64,000 nucleotides of DNA from Pseudomonas sp. PSE14 (GTDB taxonomy: Bacteria; Pseudomonadota; Gammaproteobacteria; Pseudomonadales; Pseudomonadaceae). Under the pieces are notes generated by a model. The model was given only the letters and a program-made list of their open reading frames with translations. It searched no databases and had not been told where the DNA came from. The translations under genes were made by a program, and so were the position numbers. Positions 53,977 through 63,302 of the stretch are shown here, piece after piece. The stretch covers positions 3,720,001-3,784,000 of the forward strand of contig NZ_CP115669.1 of NCBI RefSeq assembly GCF_029203285.1. The letters run 5' to 3'. Position 1 is the stretch's first letter. The number at the start of each line of letters is the position of its first letter.

Positions 53977-56700
53977 TCAGGCTTCGCTGAGCAACCCCAG
54001 GCTCTTGCCCTTGAGTACCGCCTGGGTCCGACTGCGCACACCGAGCTTGGCGAACAGGTTGTGCAGATGCCACTTGATGGTGGCCTCCGACAGATGCACC
54101 GCCTGGGCAATGTCGCGGTTCGACAAGCCCGCCGCCACGAGCCGCAGGATCTCCCGCTCGCGGTGACTAACATCTTGATTTTCATCGAAACTTTCAGGGT
54201 CGACGGAGAGACGCCGGCACTGCTCGCGGAGCATTTCCGCCACCCCTTGCCAGGCGGCGGCACGCTTGGGTTCGGCCGCCTTCCAGGCTTCCCACAGCGG
54301 CAGCAGCCACAGGGCATCGTCCTGGAACAGCCGGCGGTAGCCCAGATTCCATGCCTCTTCCAGCGTCGGCGCGAACAAGGCGAAGGCTTTTTCGCTGTTA
54401 CCTTTCTGCCAAAACGCCACAGAAAGTAACAACGACAAACGCAACCGCCGGTCGCGTTGGTAGGGCGAGGTGAAGCCCGCCAGACAGCCTTCCAGACGCT
54501 GCTGCGCGCGTTCGGCATGACGCTCGGACAACGCCAGGCGAGCCTCGGCCATCACCAGCGCGGCCTGGGCGTCGGCGTAGCGCTCGGCGGAGAGTCCGGA
54601 GAGGTGCCGCGCCAATTGCAGGCACACCCGCTCCGCCTCGTTCGGCCGGCGCATCCACAACAGCAGCTGCACCTTGCAACCCATGGACAGCGCGTAGACC
54701 CGCTCATAGCCCGGCGACTGCAGGTCGACCAGCCATTCGTCGAGCTGGGCCAATCCCTGTTCGGACTCGCCGGCGAAGAAGCGCGCCTTGGCCATCACCA
54801 ACTGGCCACGGCTGAGCAGCTCCACGGGTGTGGCGACATCGCGCCAAGTGGTCGCCAAGGGCAGTTCGGCGAGGATCGCGGCATGCCGGTCCTGCTCGTA
54901 GAGAATGTCGGCATAGGCCAGCGACAGCGGCCCGCCGACCCGGCTGCGGCGGCCGAACACGCGCTCCACCCGGCCGCGCGCGCTCTCGGCGATGGTGCGG
55001 CCGCGCTCCAGTTCGCCGCGCTCCTTGCAGATCAGCGCCTCGATCATGCTCGCCACCACCTGCAGGTATTCGCTATCGGCCATGCGCAGGCACTCCCGGG
55101 CGACACCGATGGCGCTCGCCGCCTCGGCATAATCCCCCAGCAGCGCATAGGCCGCCGCCTGGATGCACGACAGGCTGGCGCGGAACACCGGCTGATTGCC
55201 CGGCACCAGCGCCAGCCACTGACGGGCCACCTTCAGGCACCCCTCCAGCTTGTCCTGGTAGAGCAGCACCAGCGCCTTGAGCACCTGGGCCACCGCCAGC
55301 AACTCGGCCAGGCCGAAGTTGCGCACCTTGCCCTGCCCCTGCAGCAGCCGGACGCTGAGCTCTTCGATCAACGCCTCGGCCTCGGCGAACTTCTGTTCGA
55401 AGGCCAACTGCCAGGCATAGAAAATCTGGAACACCGGATGTTCGCGAATCACCTCGGCGGGAATGTTGCCGAGCATGCCGAGGATGCCGTAGACGCGGTT
55501 GCCGGCGATCAGCTTGGCGCCCTGGCGCTCCAGCAGGTCGGCGGCGAATCCATAGTCGCGGGCGCGCAGCGCGTACTTGATCGCGCGGTCGGCCAGGTCG
55601 TGGCTCTCGCACCAGCGCGCGGCGGCGTGCAGCAACGGCGTCGGGTCCGCGTGCCGGGCCAGCCGGCCCTGGAGGAACTCGGCGAACAGGTGGTGATAGC
55701 GGAACCACTCGCGCTGGTCGTCCAGCGGGATGATGAACAGCTGCTCGTTCTGCAGCCGCATCAGCATGTCCAGGCCATCGCGGCGGCCAGTCAGGGCGTT
55801 GCACAGCTCGGCGCAGAACTCGTCCAGCACCGAGGTCTGATCAAGGAACTGCTGCAGCGATTCGGGCAGGCTGCGTAACACATCCTCGGCCAGGTAATCG
55901 GCGAGGTCGCGCTCGGAGCCGGACAAGCCCTTGAGGAACGCCGCGCGATCCGGATGCCGCGCCAGCGCCAGCGCCGCCAGGTGCAGCGCGGTAATCCAGC
56001 CCTCGGTGCGCTTGTGCAGCAACTTGAGCTCGGCGTCGCTGAGCGACAGCCCCTTGAGCTCGATGAGGTAGGTGTCAGTCTCTTCGCGGGTCAGGCGCAG
56101 GTCGTCGCCGCTCAGGCAGAAGGTCAGCGGCGCGAGCGCCGGTTCATCGACAAGGAAGCGCGGACGATAACGGGTGCTGGTGACCAGCCGCACATTCTCC
56201 GGCAGGTGCTCGATCAGGTAGCGCGCACCGTGGGCCAGGGCTGGATGGCGGATCTGGTGGAAGTCGTCGAGGATCAGGTACAGCGGGCCGTCGAGCCGCC
56301 GCAGGTCGGACAGGAAGGCATCGATGATGCCCTCCAGCGGCAGGGTCATATCCGACTGCAACAGGTTCGAGGTGTTGACGCCGAAGCCTTCCTCGACACT
56401 GCAGATGCTCGCCACCAGGTATTGCACGAGGCGCTGTGGCTCGCTGTCACCCTCGTCGCAGGACAGCCAGGCCACCCGCGCCCCGCTCTGCTGCAGGCGC
56501 TGGCGGAACAGGCTGAGCGCGGTGCTCTTGCCGAACCCCGCCGGCGCGCTGAGCACCAGCACCCGCTGCTGGCGGGCGGCGAACAGGCGATCGATCAGTG
56601 CGCGGCGCGGCAGCAGCACGCTGCTGTCGGTGCGCGGCGGGAACAGCTTGGTACGCAGCAGCGGCATCGGCGGCTGCGGCAGGGAGGTCAGGGTCGTCAT
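53977..56700 (-). CDS. MalT/LAL-type LuxR regulator 2
   Basis: This 907-residue large ATP-binding LuxR-family activator has Walker A at SAPAGFGKST (51-60), an NB-ARC/STAND-type ATPase domain (about 20-300; LYLILDDFHQI as Walker B) and a long helical TPR-like sensor region (about 340-830). The C-terminal LuxR helix-turn-helix is at about 842-898 (HREREILRLVAAGLSNRDIAQ, TIKWHLHNLFAKLGV). Its ATG directly abuts the TGA of the next regulator upstream, so translation is coupled. It is the gene next to the Fil-like unit. Inducer unknown. Confidence 0.9.
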   Translation of the reverse strand: MTTLTSLPQPPMPLLRTKLFPPRTDSSVLLPRRALIDRLFAARQQRVLVLSAPAGFGKSTALSLFRQRLQQSGARVAWLSCDEGDSEPQRLVQYLVASICSVEEGFGVNTSNLLQSDMTLPLEGIIDAFLSDLRRLDGPLYLILDDFHQIRHPALAHGARYLIEHLPENVRLVTSTRYRPRFLVDEPALAPLTFCLSGDDLRLTREETDTYLIELKGLSLSDAELKLLHKRTEGWITALHLAALALARHPDRAAFLKGLSGSERDLADYLAEDVLRSLPESLQQFLDQTSVLDEFCAELCNALTGRRDGLDMLMRLQNEQLFIIPLDDQREWFRYHHLFAEFLQGRLARHADPTPLLHAAARWCESHDLADRAIKYALRARDYGFAADLLERQGAKLIAGNRVYGILGMLGNIPAEVIREHPVFQIFYAWQLAFEQKFAEAEALIEELSVRLLQGQGKVRNFGLAELLAVAQVLKALVLLYQDKLEGCLKVARQWLALVPGNQPVFRASLSCIQAAAYALLGDYAEAASAIGVARECLRMADSEYLQVVASMIEALICKERGELERGRTIAESARGRVERVFGRRSRVGGPLSLAYADILYEQDRHAAILAELPLATTWRDVATPVELLSRGQLVMAKARFFAGESEQGLAQLDEWLVDLQSPGYERVYALSMGCKVQLLLWMRRPNEAERVCLQLARHLSGLSAERYADAQAALVMAEARLALSERHAERAQQRLEGCLAGFTSPYQRDRRLRLSLLLSVAFWQKGNSEKAFALFAPTLEEAWNLGYRRLFQDDALWLLPLWEAWKAAEPKRAAAWQGVAEMLREQCRRLSVDPESFDENQDVSHREREILRLVAAGLSNRDIAQAVHLSEATIKWHLHNLFAKLGVRSRTQAVLKGKSLGLLSEA

Positions 56701-59409
56701 TCAGAGCAGACTCAGCTCGCGGGCACGGCGGATCGCCTGGGTACGATTGCGTACCTTGAGCTTCTCGTAGATGTTGTGCAGGTGCCATTTGACGGTACCG
56801 AGCGCCAGCGACAGCTGTCGGCCGATCTCCTCGTTGGAGAGCCCCTGCGCGGCCAGGCACACCACCTCGCGTTCGCGGTCGGTCAGACCTTCCTCGAGCG
56901 CCTCGGGCGACCTGCGTGCTTCCTGCCCCGGCCAGACGGTCAGCAGACCGCGAATGAACGCCTGCAGGGCCGGTTGTCGCTCAGTGGACTCGAGCTGCTG
57001 CAACAGCTGGCGAATCCCCTCACCTTCTTCGATGAAAATGCTCCGCACCCCTTCCCGCTCGGCGCCCACCAGGCATTGCCCGAGCAGGCTGTGGGAGCGC
57101 TCCTGGTACCCCAGGCGCTGGTAGCTCAGCGCCGCCAGCAGGTCCAGGCGCAGGCGCTGCAAGCCATGCCAGCCCGGCTGCAGCATGCCGCGCAGCTGGG
57201 TGATCTCGTGCAGCGCCTCGCTGAAATGCCCGCGCGCCTGCAACAGGCGCACGCGGCTGATGCCCAGCACCCAGAGCACCGGATTGAACGGCATCTGCTT
57301 GTAATGGCTGGCGAGCTTCTGCCAGTCGATGGCCTTCAGGCGCTGCTCGGCGCGCTTGCAGCGGTCGGTGGCCGGTTCCTGCAGGATCAGGTTGATCTCC
57401 TCGCCCACCGCCATGGCGAAGAAACGCCAGGAGTGGTTGCGCGAGGCCAGGGTCTGCATCAGCCCGAGGGTGCCCAACGCCTCCTTGCCGCGCCCCTGCA
57501 GGCGCTGGATGCGCGCCAGGCATTGCATGCCCTGGGCGTAGAGGTCGATCGGGTTGACCACGTCGACCCGGCCCAACGCCCAGCGCAGGCGCTCTTCGAG
57601 GCCGTCGATGTCGGTGCGGTAGTAGGCGGTCAGCGCCTCGGCGATGGTCGGCAGCGCCAGGGCCTGGGAGCGTTTGTCGAACAGCGGCATGGCCTGCTGG
57701 CGAAGGCGCTCGATGAGCAATTGCGCCTGCTTGACCTGGCCCTGCTCCAGCGCCAGCACCACCTCGATGGTGGAGAGCTGCATGTGCAGGTAGCGGCCAT
57801 CGAGGAAATGGTTGCGCTGCTGCGCCAGCCCCATCAGCCGCCGGGCCTGGTCGGCCTGGCCGCGCACCACCTGGGCGAAGGCGGCGATCAGCAGCACCGC
57901 TCCTTCGAGGAAGGCGGAATTGCGCCCCAGTTGGCTCTCGACCTTCCTGGCCAGGGTGATGCACTGCTCCAGGTCGTCCTTCTGCAGCGCCAGCACCGCC
58001 TTGACCGCCAGCGCCGAGAGGTACTGGTCGCCCATCGGACCACTGCCCTTGTGGTCGCCCCAGCGCGCCAGCAGCTCATCGATCATGCGATTGGCTTCTG
58101 GCAGGCTGAGCTCCGAGGCGCGGGTCCAGACATCGCTGAGCACCAGGATCGGGTAGCGCTCGGCGATTTCGTTCGGCACATGGCGGCGCCAGCGCGAGAT
58201 CAGGTACAGCTGGCCGCGGTTGATCAATTCCAGGCCGCAGCCATCCACCAATGCTGCAAGCATCTCCGGGTCTTCGGCGAGGCACGCGTGCTCGATGGCC
58301 AGGGTCGGCATGTGGTGGTTGGTAAACCACAGGCTGGCGTTGAAGTGCAGTTGCTTGAAGCGTTCCGGGTCGCGCTCGCGCAGGCGCGCCCGGAGGAAAT
58401 CGGCGAACAGTTGGTGAAAGCGGTACCAGTGGCGATCACGGTCCAGCGGCAGGAGGAACAGCTGCATGCTGTCCAGGCGCTCCAGCAGGGCCTGGCCGTC
58501 CTGGCGGCCGGTCAGGGTGTTGGCCAGGTCGCCGCTCAGCCGGTTGGCAATGCTCAGAGCCAGCAGCGCGTCCTGGATATCGCCCGGCAGGCGCTCGAAC
58601 ACCACCCGCAGCAGGTAATCGCCCACGGCAGCCTTGTCGCTGCTCAGCGCCTTGAGGTCCTCGGGCGTTCCCGCCTGCTGGCGCAGCCACAGGCTGACCA
58701 GGTGCACTCCGGCTACCCAGCCTTCGGTCTGGCTGTGCAGGCTCTGCAGGCAGGTGTCGTCAAGTTGCAGACCGTCGCGGGCGAGGTATTCGCGGGTTTC
58801 GTCTTCGCTCAGGCGCAGCTCGTCCTGGCCGATCTCCAGCAGCAGGCCCTTGGCGCGCCAGGTGGCAAGGTTCAGCGGGGGCTGCGAGCGGCTGCCGATG
58901 GCCAGGGTCAATCCGGGCGGCGCGTACTGCACCAGGCGGTTGAGGCCGGTGAACACGTCGGCGTGGCTGATCGCATGGAGATCGTCCAGCACCAGCAGCA
59001 CCTTGTGTTCATGGCGCGACAGGTCGATCAGCAGGCTTTCCATCACCGCCACCACCGGCACGCGCATGGTGTTCTGCAAGTAACCCTGCGCATCCTCGCC
59101 GATGCCCGGCAAGGCGCCGGACAACGCCTGGATGAGCTTCAGGCAGAAGCGGCCGGGGTCGTCGTCCTGTTCTTCGAGCGAAATCCAGGCGACGGCTTCG
59201 CCGGTCAGTTCACGCGACCTGGCCAGCGCCGCGAGGGCGGTGGTCTTGCCAAAACCGACCGGTGCGCTGAACGAAAGCACGGAGGCGTATGGATGACGAT
59301 CCAGAGCATTCTGGAGTCGGGGACGAATCAAATAGTCAGCAGGCACCTGAGGGGGTGTTAATCTGGAGCGCGAAAGGCTGCCGGCTGCGGGCTCAAGTAC
59401 TACATCCAC
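56701..59409 (-). CDS. MalT/LAL-type LuxR regulator 1
   Basis: This 902-residue paralogue has the same plan: Walker A at SAPVGFGKTT (48-57), Walker B LLVLDDLHAI, a helical TPR-like middle and the LuxR helix-turn-helix at about 835-895 (DREREVVCLAAQGLSNEEIG, TVKWHLHNIYEKL). The first usable in-frame start is GTG 59409; no ATG fits. It is transcribed first, then the second regulator, from the divergent region it shares with pabB. Two tandem LAL regulators suggest two signals or a relay controlling one target set. Confidence 0.9.
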   Translation of the reverse strand: MDVVLEPAAGSLSRSRLTPPQVPADYLIRPRLQNALDRHPYASVLSFSAPVGFGKTTALAALARSRELTGEAVAWISLEEQDDDPGRFCLKLIQALSGALPGIGEDAQGYLQNTMRVPVVAVMESLLIDLSRHEHKVLLVLDDLHAISHADVFTGLNRLVQYAPPGLTLAIGSRSQPPLNLATWRAKGLLLEIGQDELRLSEDETREYLARDGLQLDDTCLQSLHSQTEGWVAGVHLVSLWLRQQAGTPEDLKALSSDKAAVGDYLLRVVFERLPGDIQDALLALSIANRLSGDLANTLTGRQDGQALLERLDSMQLFLLPLDRDRHWYRFHQLFADFLRARLRERDPERFKQLHFNASLWFTNHHMPTLAIEHACLAEDPEMLAALVDGCGLELINRGQLYLISRWRRHVPNEIAERYPILVLSDVWTRASELSLPEANRMIDELLARWGDHKGSGPMGDQYLSALAVKAVLALQKDDLEQCITLARKVESQLGRNSAFLEGAVLLIAAFAQVVRGQADQARRLMGLAQQRNHFLDGRYLHMQLSTIEVVLALEQGQVKQAQLLIERLRQQAMPLFDKRSQALALPTIAEALTAYYRTDIDGLEERLRWALGRVDVVNPIDLYAQGMQCLARIQRLQGRGKEALGTLGLMQTLASRNHSWRFFAMAVGEEINLILQEPATDRCKRAEQRLKAIDWQKLASHYKQMPFNPVLWVLGISRVRLLQARGHFSEALHEITQLRGMLQPGWHGLQRLRLDLLAALSYQRLGYQERSHSLLGQCLVGAEREGVRSIFIEEGEGIRQLLQQLESTERQPALQAFIRGLLTVWPGQEARRSPEALEEGLTDREREVVCLAAQGLSNEEIGRQLSLALGTVKWHLHNIYEKLKVRNRTQAIRRARELSLL

Positions 59410-59572
59410 GGCCTGTATCCCTGTGTCATTATCGTTGTGGTACGGAGCATAATCCCCGCGGGATAATTCAATTCTTAACAGAATGCGTTTCCTACGTAAA
59501 CTGAAGAAATGGCTCTAGGATCGACGCTTCAGACGATCTGAAACCTCCCATTCGCCTTGCACGCTTTCACTC

Positions 59573-60916
59573 ATGCCTCACTGTTTCATACACCCTCTTC
59601 CCTATCAGGAAGACCCTGGTGATCGCTTCGCCTTGATCCATCGCGCACCTGGCGCCGTTCTGCTGGACGCCGGCCGCCCTTTTGCCACCCGTGGACGCTA
59701 TGACCTTCTGAGCGCCTGGCCATTGGCAGAACTGGCACCGACCGCCGACGAATCGGCCAAGCGCTTTTTCGCCCGGGTAAGAAGCGCACTGCAGAGCCTG
59801 GGCGAAGCCCGGCTGCCGGACGACCGGAAGTTGCCATTCGTCGGCGGAATCATCGGCTATCTGAGTTACGACTTCGGCCGCCGCATCGAACGCCTGGCCG
59901 CTCCCGCACTCGACGACCTCGACCTGCCCGACGCCCGCCTCGGTCTCTATGCCTGGGCGCAGGTCACCGACCATCAGGAGCGCACCAGCCAGCTGGTGTT
60001 CCACCCGACCCTGGAGCCGAGCGAGCGCGAGCGGTTGATTGCGCTGTTCGAGAACGAAGCCCAGGCAGACACACTGCCGCCCTTCCGCCTCGGCTCGCCA
60101 TTCAGACCAGACCTCACACGCGAGCAGTACCGCGACGCCCTGGACCAGGTGCACCGCTACATCCTCGACGGCGACTGCTACCAGGTGAACTACACCCAGC
60201 GCTTCCGCGCGCCCTGCAGCGGCTCGCCGTGGCTGGCCTACCGGGCGCTGCGCGAAGCCTGCCCGACGCCGTTCGCCGGCTACCTGGAACTGCCCGAAGG
60301 CGCAGTGCTGAGCCTGTCGCCGGAGCGCTTCATCCAGCTCCACGGCCGCCAGGTGGAAACCCGCCCGATCAAGGGCACCCGTCCGCGCGGCGCCACGCCT
60401 GCGGCGGATCAGGCCAACGCCGACGCGCTGCTGGCCAGCGAGAAGGACCGCGCCGAGAACCTGATGATCGTCGACCTGCTGCGCAACGACCTGGGCCGCA
60501 GTTGCCGCCCCGGCAGCGTGCGGGTGCCGGAACTGTTCGCGCTGGAGACCTACCCCAACGTCCACCACCTGGTCAGCAGCGTCACGGGCGAACTGGCAGA
60601 CGGCAAGGACGCCCTGGACCTGCTCGAAGGCAGCTTCCCCGGCGGCTCCATCACCGGCGCGCCGAAGGTGCGCGCCATGCAGATCATCGACGAACTGGAG
60701 CCAACCCGGCGCAGCATCTACTGCGGCAGCCTGCTCTACCTCGACGTGCGCGGCGAGATGGACAGCTCCATCGCCATCCGCACCCTGCTGGTGAAGGACG
60801 ACCAGGTCAGTTGCTGGGGCGGCGGCGGCATCGTCGCCGACTCGGACTGGCAGGAGGAGTACGAGGAGTCGCTGACCAAGGTCGGCGTGCTGCTGCGGAC
60901 CCTGGAGAGCCTGTAA
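59573..60916 (+). CDS. pabB: Aminodeoxychorismate synthase component I
   Basis: PabB converts chorismate and ammonia (from PabA) to 4-amino-4-deoxychorismate for folate. The 447 residues carry the chorismate-binding domain signatures RPIKGTRPRG (about 263-272), DLLRNDLGRSC (about 301), GSFPGGSITGAPKVRAM (about 350-366) and IAIRTLL. The PIKGT Lys, which distinguishes PabB from anthranilate synthase, is present. It is divergent from the LAL regulator gene over 163 bp. Confidence 0.95.
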   Translation: MPHCFIHPLPYQEDPGDRFALIHRAPGAVLLDAGRPFATRGRYDLLSAWPLAELAPTADESAKRFFARVRSALQSLGEARLPDDRKLPFVGGIIGYLSYDFGRRIERLAAPALDDLDLPDARLGLYAWAQVTDHQERTSQLVFHPTLEPSERERLIALFENEAQADTLPPFRLGSPFRPDLTREQYRDALDQVHRYILDGDCYQVNYTQRFRAPCSGSPWLAYRALREACPTPFAGYLELPEGAVLSLSPERFIQLHGRQVETRPIKGTRPRGATPAADQANADALLASEKDRAENLMIVDLLRNDLGRSCRPGSVRVPELFALETYPNVHHLVSSVTGELADGKDALDLLEGSFPGGSITGAPKVRAMQIIDELEPTRRSIYCGSLLYLDVRGEMDSSIAIRTLLVKDDQVSCWGGGGIVADSDWQEEYEESLTKVGVLLRTLESL

Positions 60917-60942
60917 ACCCCGCGAGGGTTCATGGGGCGTCT

Positions 60943-61019
60943 GTAGGAGCGAGCTTGCTCGCGAACAGACTCTCCGGCAGCTGCGGAGTTAAGCGGTTCG
61001 CGAGCAAGCTCGCTCCTAC
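60943..61019. repeat. REPIN 5
   Basis: Inverted pair of GTAGGAGCGAGCTTGCTC arms over 77 bp, 27 bases after the pabB stop. Confidence 0.87.
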
Positions 61020-61040
61020 GAAAAGCCGCCGTAAAGCCCC

Positions 61041-61073
61041 GTAGGGCGTACAACCGTTCGCGGTTGTACGCCG
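61041..61073. repeat. Single REP palindrome of the second family
   Basis: A hairpin unit with arms GGCGTACAACCG and CGGTTGTACGCC, same family as the pair at 48263-48424. Confidence 0.75.
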
Positions 61074-61122
61074 TTTCGCCAGACCTGCCACCAACTGCGC
61101 TGCACGTCTGAAAATCCCCGCT

Positions 61123-61193
61123 GGAGCGGATTTCATCCGCGATCCGACCAACAGGCCGGTCCGAAAGGCATCGCGGACAAAGTCCGCTCCTAC
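61123..61193. repeat. REPIN-like pair of a third REP family
   Basis: GGAGCGGATTTCATCCGCGAT and, inverted, ATCGCGGACAAAGTCCGCTCC face each other over 71 bp. This third palindrome family has a core GGAGCGGA-N-TCCGCGA. With the two preceding repeats it fills the pabB-thrH gap, which contains no gene. Confidence 0.7.
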
Positions 61194-61213
61194 GAAAGCC
61201 ACCCTCCCGGGAA

Positions 61214-61243
61214 AGAAAAAGCCCCGCATTCGCGGGGCTTTTT
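61214..61243. terminator. Bidirectional terminator between pabB and thrH
   Basis: GAAAAAGCCCCGC and GCGGGGCTTTTTC pair around ATTC, flanked by A and T tracts; it serves both convergent genes. Confidence 0.9.
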
Positions 61244-61257
61244 CGTCACAGCCGCTC

Positions 61258-61875
61258 TTACAGGCTGAGCTGACGGTTCGACGCCTTGAGGAACTCCTTC
61301 TTCAGGTCCTCATAGGTGTGCACCGCCGGGAACTGCGGGAACTCGCGGATCACGTTGTCCGGCGCATGGAACAGGATGCCGGCATGGGCTTCGCTGAGCA
61401 TGGTGGTGTCGTTGTAGGAGTCGCCGGCGGCGATCACGCGGTAGTACAGGCTCTTGAAGGCGATGACCGACTGGCGCTTCGGGTCCTTCTGGCGCAGCTG
61501 GTAGCCGACTACGCGGTCGGTCTCGTCGGTGATCAGCTTGTGGCACAGCAGGGTCGGGAAGCCGAGCTGGCGCATCAGCGGCTGGGAGAACTCATAGAAG
61601 GTGTCGGAGAGAATCACCACCTGGAAGCGCTCGCGCAGCCAGTCGACGAACTCCACCGCGCCTTCCAGCGGCTTGAGGGTAGCGATCACTTCCTGGATGT
61701 CGGACAGCTTCAGGCCGTGCTCGTCGAGGATGCGCAGACGCTGCTTCATCAGCACGTCGTAGTCCGGAATATCGCGAGTCGTCGCCTTGAGCGCATCGAT
61801 ACCGGTTTTTTCAGCGAAGGCGATCCAGATTTCCGGAACCAGAACCCCTTCCAGGTCGAGACAGGCGATTTCCAC
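61258..61875 (-). CDS. thrH: Phosphoserine phosphatase / homoserine phosphotransferase ThrH
   Basis: ThrH is a HAD-family enzyme that dephosphorylates phosphoserine and can transfer the phosphate to homoserine, linking serine and threonine synthesis. The 205 residues carry motif I as DLEGVLVPE (7-15; Asp7 nucleophile), motif II VILSDTF (about 92-98), the Lys of motif III and motif IV AAGDSYNDTTML (about 150-161). The start is GTG 61875. Confidence 0.94.
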   Translation of the reverse strand: MEIACLDLEGVLVPEIWIAFAEKTGIDALKATTRDIPDYDVLMKQRLRILDEHGLKLSDIQEVIATLKPLEGAVEFVDWLRERFQVVILSDTFYEFSQPLMRQLGFPTLLCHKLITDETDRVVGYQLRQKDPKRQSVIAFKSLYYRVIAAGDSYNDTTMLSEAHAGILFHAPDNVIREFPQFPAVHTYEDLKKEFLKASNRQLSL

Positions 61876-62063
61876 GAACGATTTCCCCGCAGGTTTGACT
61901 TGAGAGGCGGCACTCTAGCCGCTCGCTCGGAGCGGCGCAACGCGGCACTTATACCCAAACACCACAGTGCCCCTTCCTGAAGGTTATTTAGGGGCATATC
62001 CACCTCTTTGCTACCATCCCGGCAAAGAGCGCCCCGCGCCACCAAAACTAGGAATACCGCCTG

Positions 62064-62798
62064 ATGAGCCATCCGTTCGACATCGCGGAAATCGCCGCGA
62101 GCTATGCCAGCAAATCCCCCCAGGACGTCCTGAAGTTCGCCTTCGAGCACTTCGGCGACGACCTGTGGATCTCCTTCAGCGGCGCCGAGGATGTGGTGCT
62201 GGTGGACATGGCCTGGAAGCTCAACAAGAACGTGAAGGTCTTCAGTCTGGATACCGGGCGCCTGCACCCCGAGACCTACCGCTTCATCGAGCAGGTGCGC
62301 GAGCACTACGGCATCGCCATCGAAGTGATGTCGCCCGATCCGCGCCTGCTGGAGGCCTTCGTCAAGGAAAAGGGCCTGTTCAGCTTCTACAAGGACGGCC
62401 ACGGCGAGTGCTGCGGCATCCGCAAGATCGAGCCGCTCAAGCGCAAGCTGTCCACCGTCACCGCCTGGGCCACCGGCCAGCGCAAGGACCAGAGCCCCGG
62501 CACCCGCAGCCAGGTCGCGGTGGTGGAACTCGACGGCGCCTTCTCCACCCCGGAAAAGCCGCTGTTCAAATTCAACCCGCTGGCCAACATGAGCAGCGAG
62601 GAAGTCTGGGCCTACATCCGCATGCTGGAAATTCCCTACAACAGCCTGCACGAGCGCGGCTTCATCAGCATCGGCTGCGAGCCCTGCACCCGCCCGGTAC
62701 TGCCCAACCAGCACGAGCGCGAAGGCCGCTGGTGGTGGGAGGAAGCCACGCAGAAGGAATGCGGTCTGCACGCTGGCAATTTGATCAGCAAGGCCTGA
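62064..62798 (+). CDS. cysH: Adenylyl-sulfate (APS) reductase
   Basis: CysH reduces APS to sulfite with thioredoxin in cysteine biosynthesis. The 244-residue protein has the PP-loop-like [15 protein letters not shown] (about 35), the CC pair in ECCGIRK (about 118) and the CEPC pair in GCEPCTRP (about 206). These four cysteines ligate a [4Fe-4S] cluster, which marks it as APS rather than PAPS reductase. The usual catalytic C-terminal Cys is seen near the end as [11 protein letters not shown] 62064 has AGGAAT before it. Confidence 0.94.
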   Translation: MSHPFDIAEIAASYASKSPQDVLKFAFEHFGDDLWISFSGAEDVVLVDMAWKLNKNVKVFSLDTGRLHPETYRFIEQVREHYGIAIEVMSPDPRLLEAFVKEKGLFSFYKDGHGECCGIRKIEPLKRKLSTVTAWATGQRKDQSPGTRSQVAVVELDGAFSTPEKPLFKFNPLANMSSEEVWAYIRMLEIPYNSLHERGFISIGCEPCTRPVLPNQHEREGRWWWEEATQKECGLHAGNLISKA

Positions 62799-62844
62799 GG
62801 CCTTACCCTCGGCTGACGGAAATTTCTACGTCAGCCCGCAGCCA

Positions 62845-62881
62845 GGATCGGACGCCTGCATGCCTGCGGCGGAGCCGATCC
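62845..62881 (+). promoter_or_regulatory. Hairpin enclosing the ribosome-binding site of the CxxC protein gene
   Basis: GGATCGG (62845-62851) pairs with CCGATCC (62875-62881), one base before the ATG, and the ribosome-binding bases GGCGGAG lie in the loop. A second stem, GGCTGACG/CGTCAGCC (62811-62836), lies just upstream. Together they could end cysH transcription weakly or modulate translation. Confidence 0.4.
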
Positions 62882-62882
62882 C

Positions 62883-63227
62883 ATGCGCATCACCCTGGTG
62901 AAGAAAGTCCTGGCCAACGGCCAGGACTGCCGCAAGTGCCGCGAAGTCCACGAACGTCTGGAGAAAGGCGGTTATCTGGACCGCATCGACCGCACCCTGG
63001 TCGCCGACGAGCGCAACCCCGGCAGTGCCGGCTGGATGGTTGCCGCGCAGTACGGCGTGGACACCGCCCCCTTCTTCGTGGTCCGCCACGATGACGGCCG
63101 CGAGGTCGTCTACACCGTGTTCATGAGCTTCCTCCATGAAGTGCTGGAAGGCCGTGGCGAGCTGCCGCTGGACTCCCGCGAGGCGCTGGCGGAGCTGGCC
63201 AGCCGGGACGATCTCGACCGTCTCTGA
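62883..63227 (+). CDS. Small CxxC thioredoxin-like protein
   Basis: This 114-residue cytoplasmic protein starts with MRITLVKKVLANGQDCRKCREV; the C-x-x-C (about 16-19) after the first strand and the Pro in VDTAPFFVV (about 61, the cis-Pro position) are the landmarks of a thioredoxin fold. It lies 84 bases after cysH in the same direction; CysH needs a thiol donor, so a redox role in sulfur assimilation is a reasonable guess. The P. aeruginosa equivalent is an uncharacterised gene (PA1755, from memory). Confidence 0.75.
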   Translation: MRITLVKKVLANGQDCRKCREVHERLEKGGYLDRIDRTLVADERNPGSAGWMVAAQYGVDTAPFFVVRHDDGREVVYTVFMSFLHEVLEGRGELPLDSREALAELASRDDLDRL

Positions 63228-63302
63228 AGCGGCATACTTGACGCTTTCTTGATCCCCTCCGGGCAATACTGAGCGCCCCTGTAGCGCACAAGGATGTCGG
63301 CC

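Noticed and set aside
55954..59361. 1135-residue plus-strand ORF opposite the LAL regulators
   Set aside because: Long only because stops are rare in GC-rich antisense frames; no domain is recognisable, while the minus-strand proteins have full ATPase and HTH motifs.
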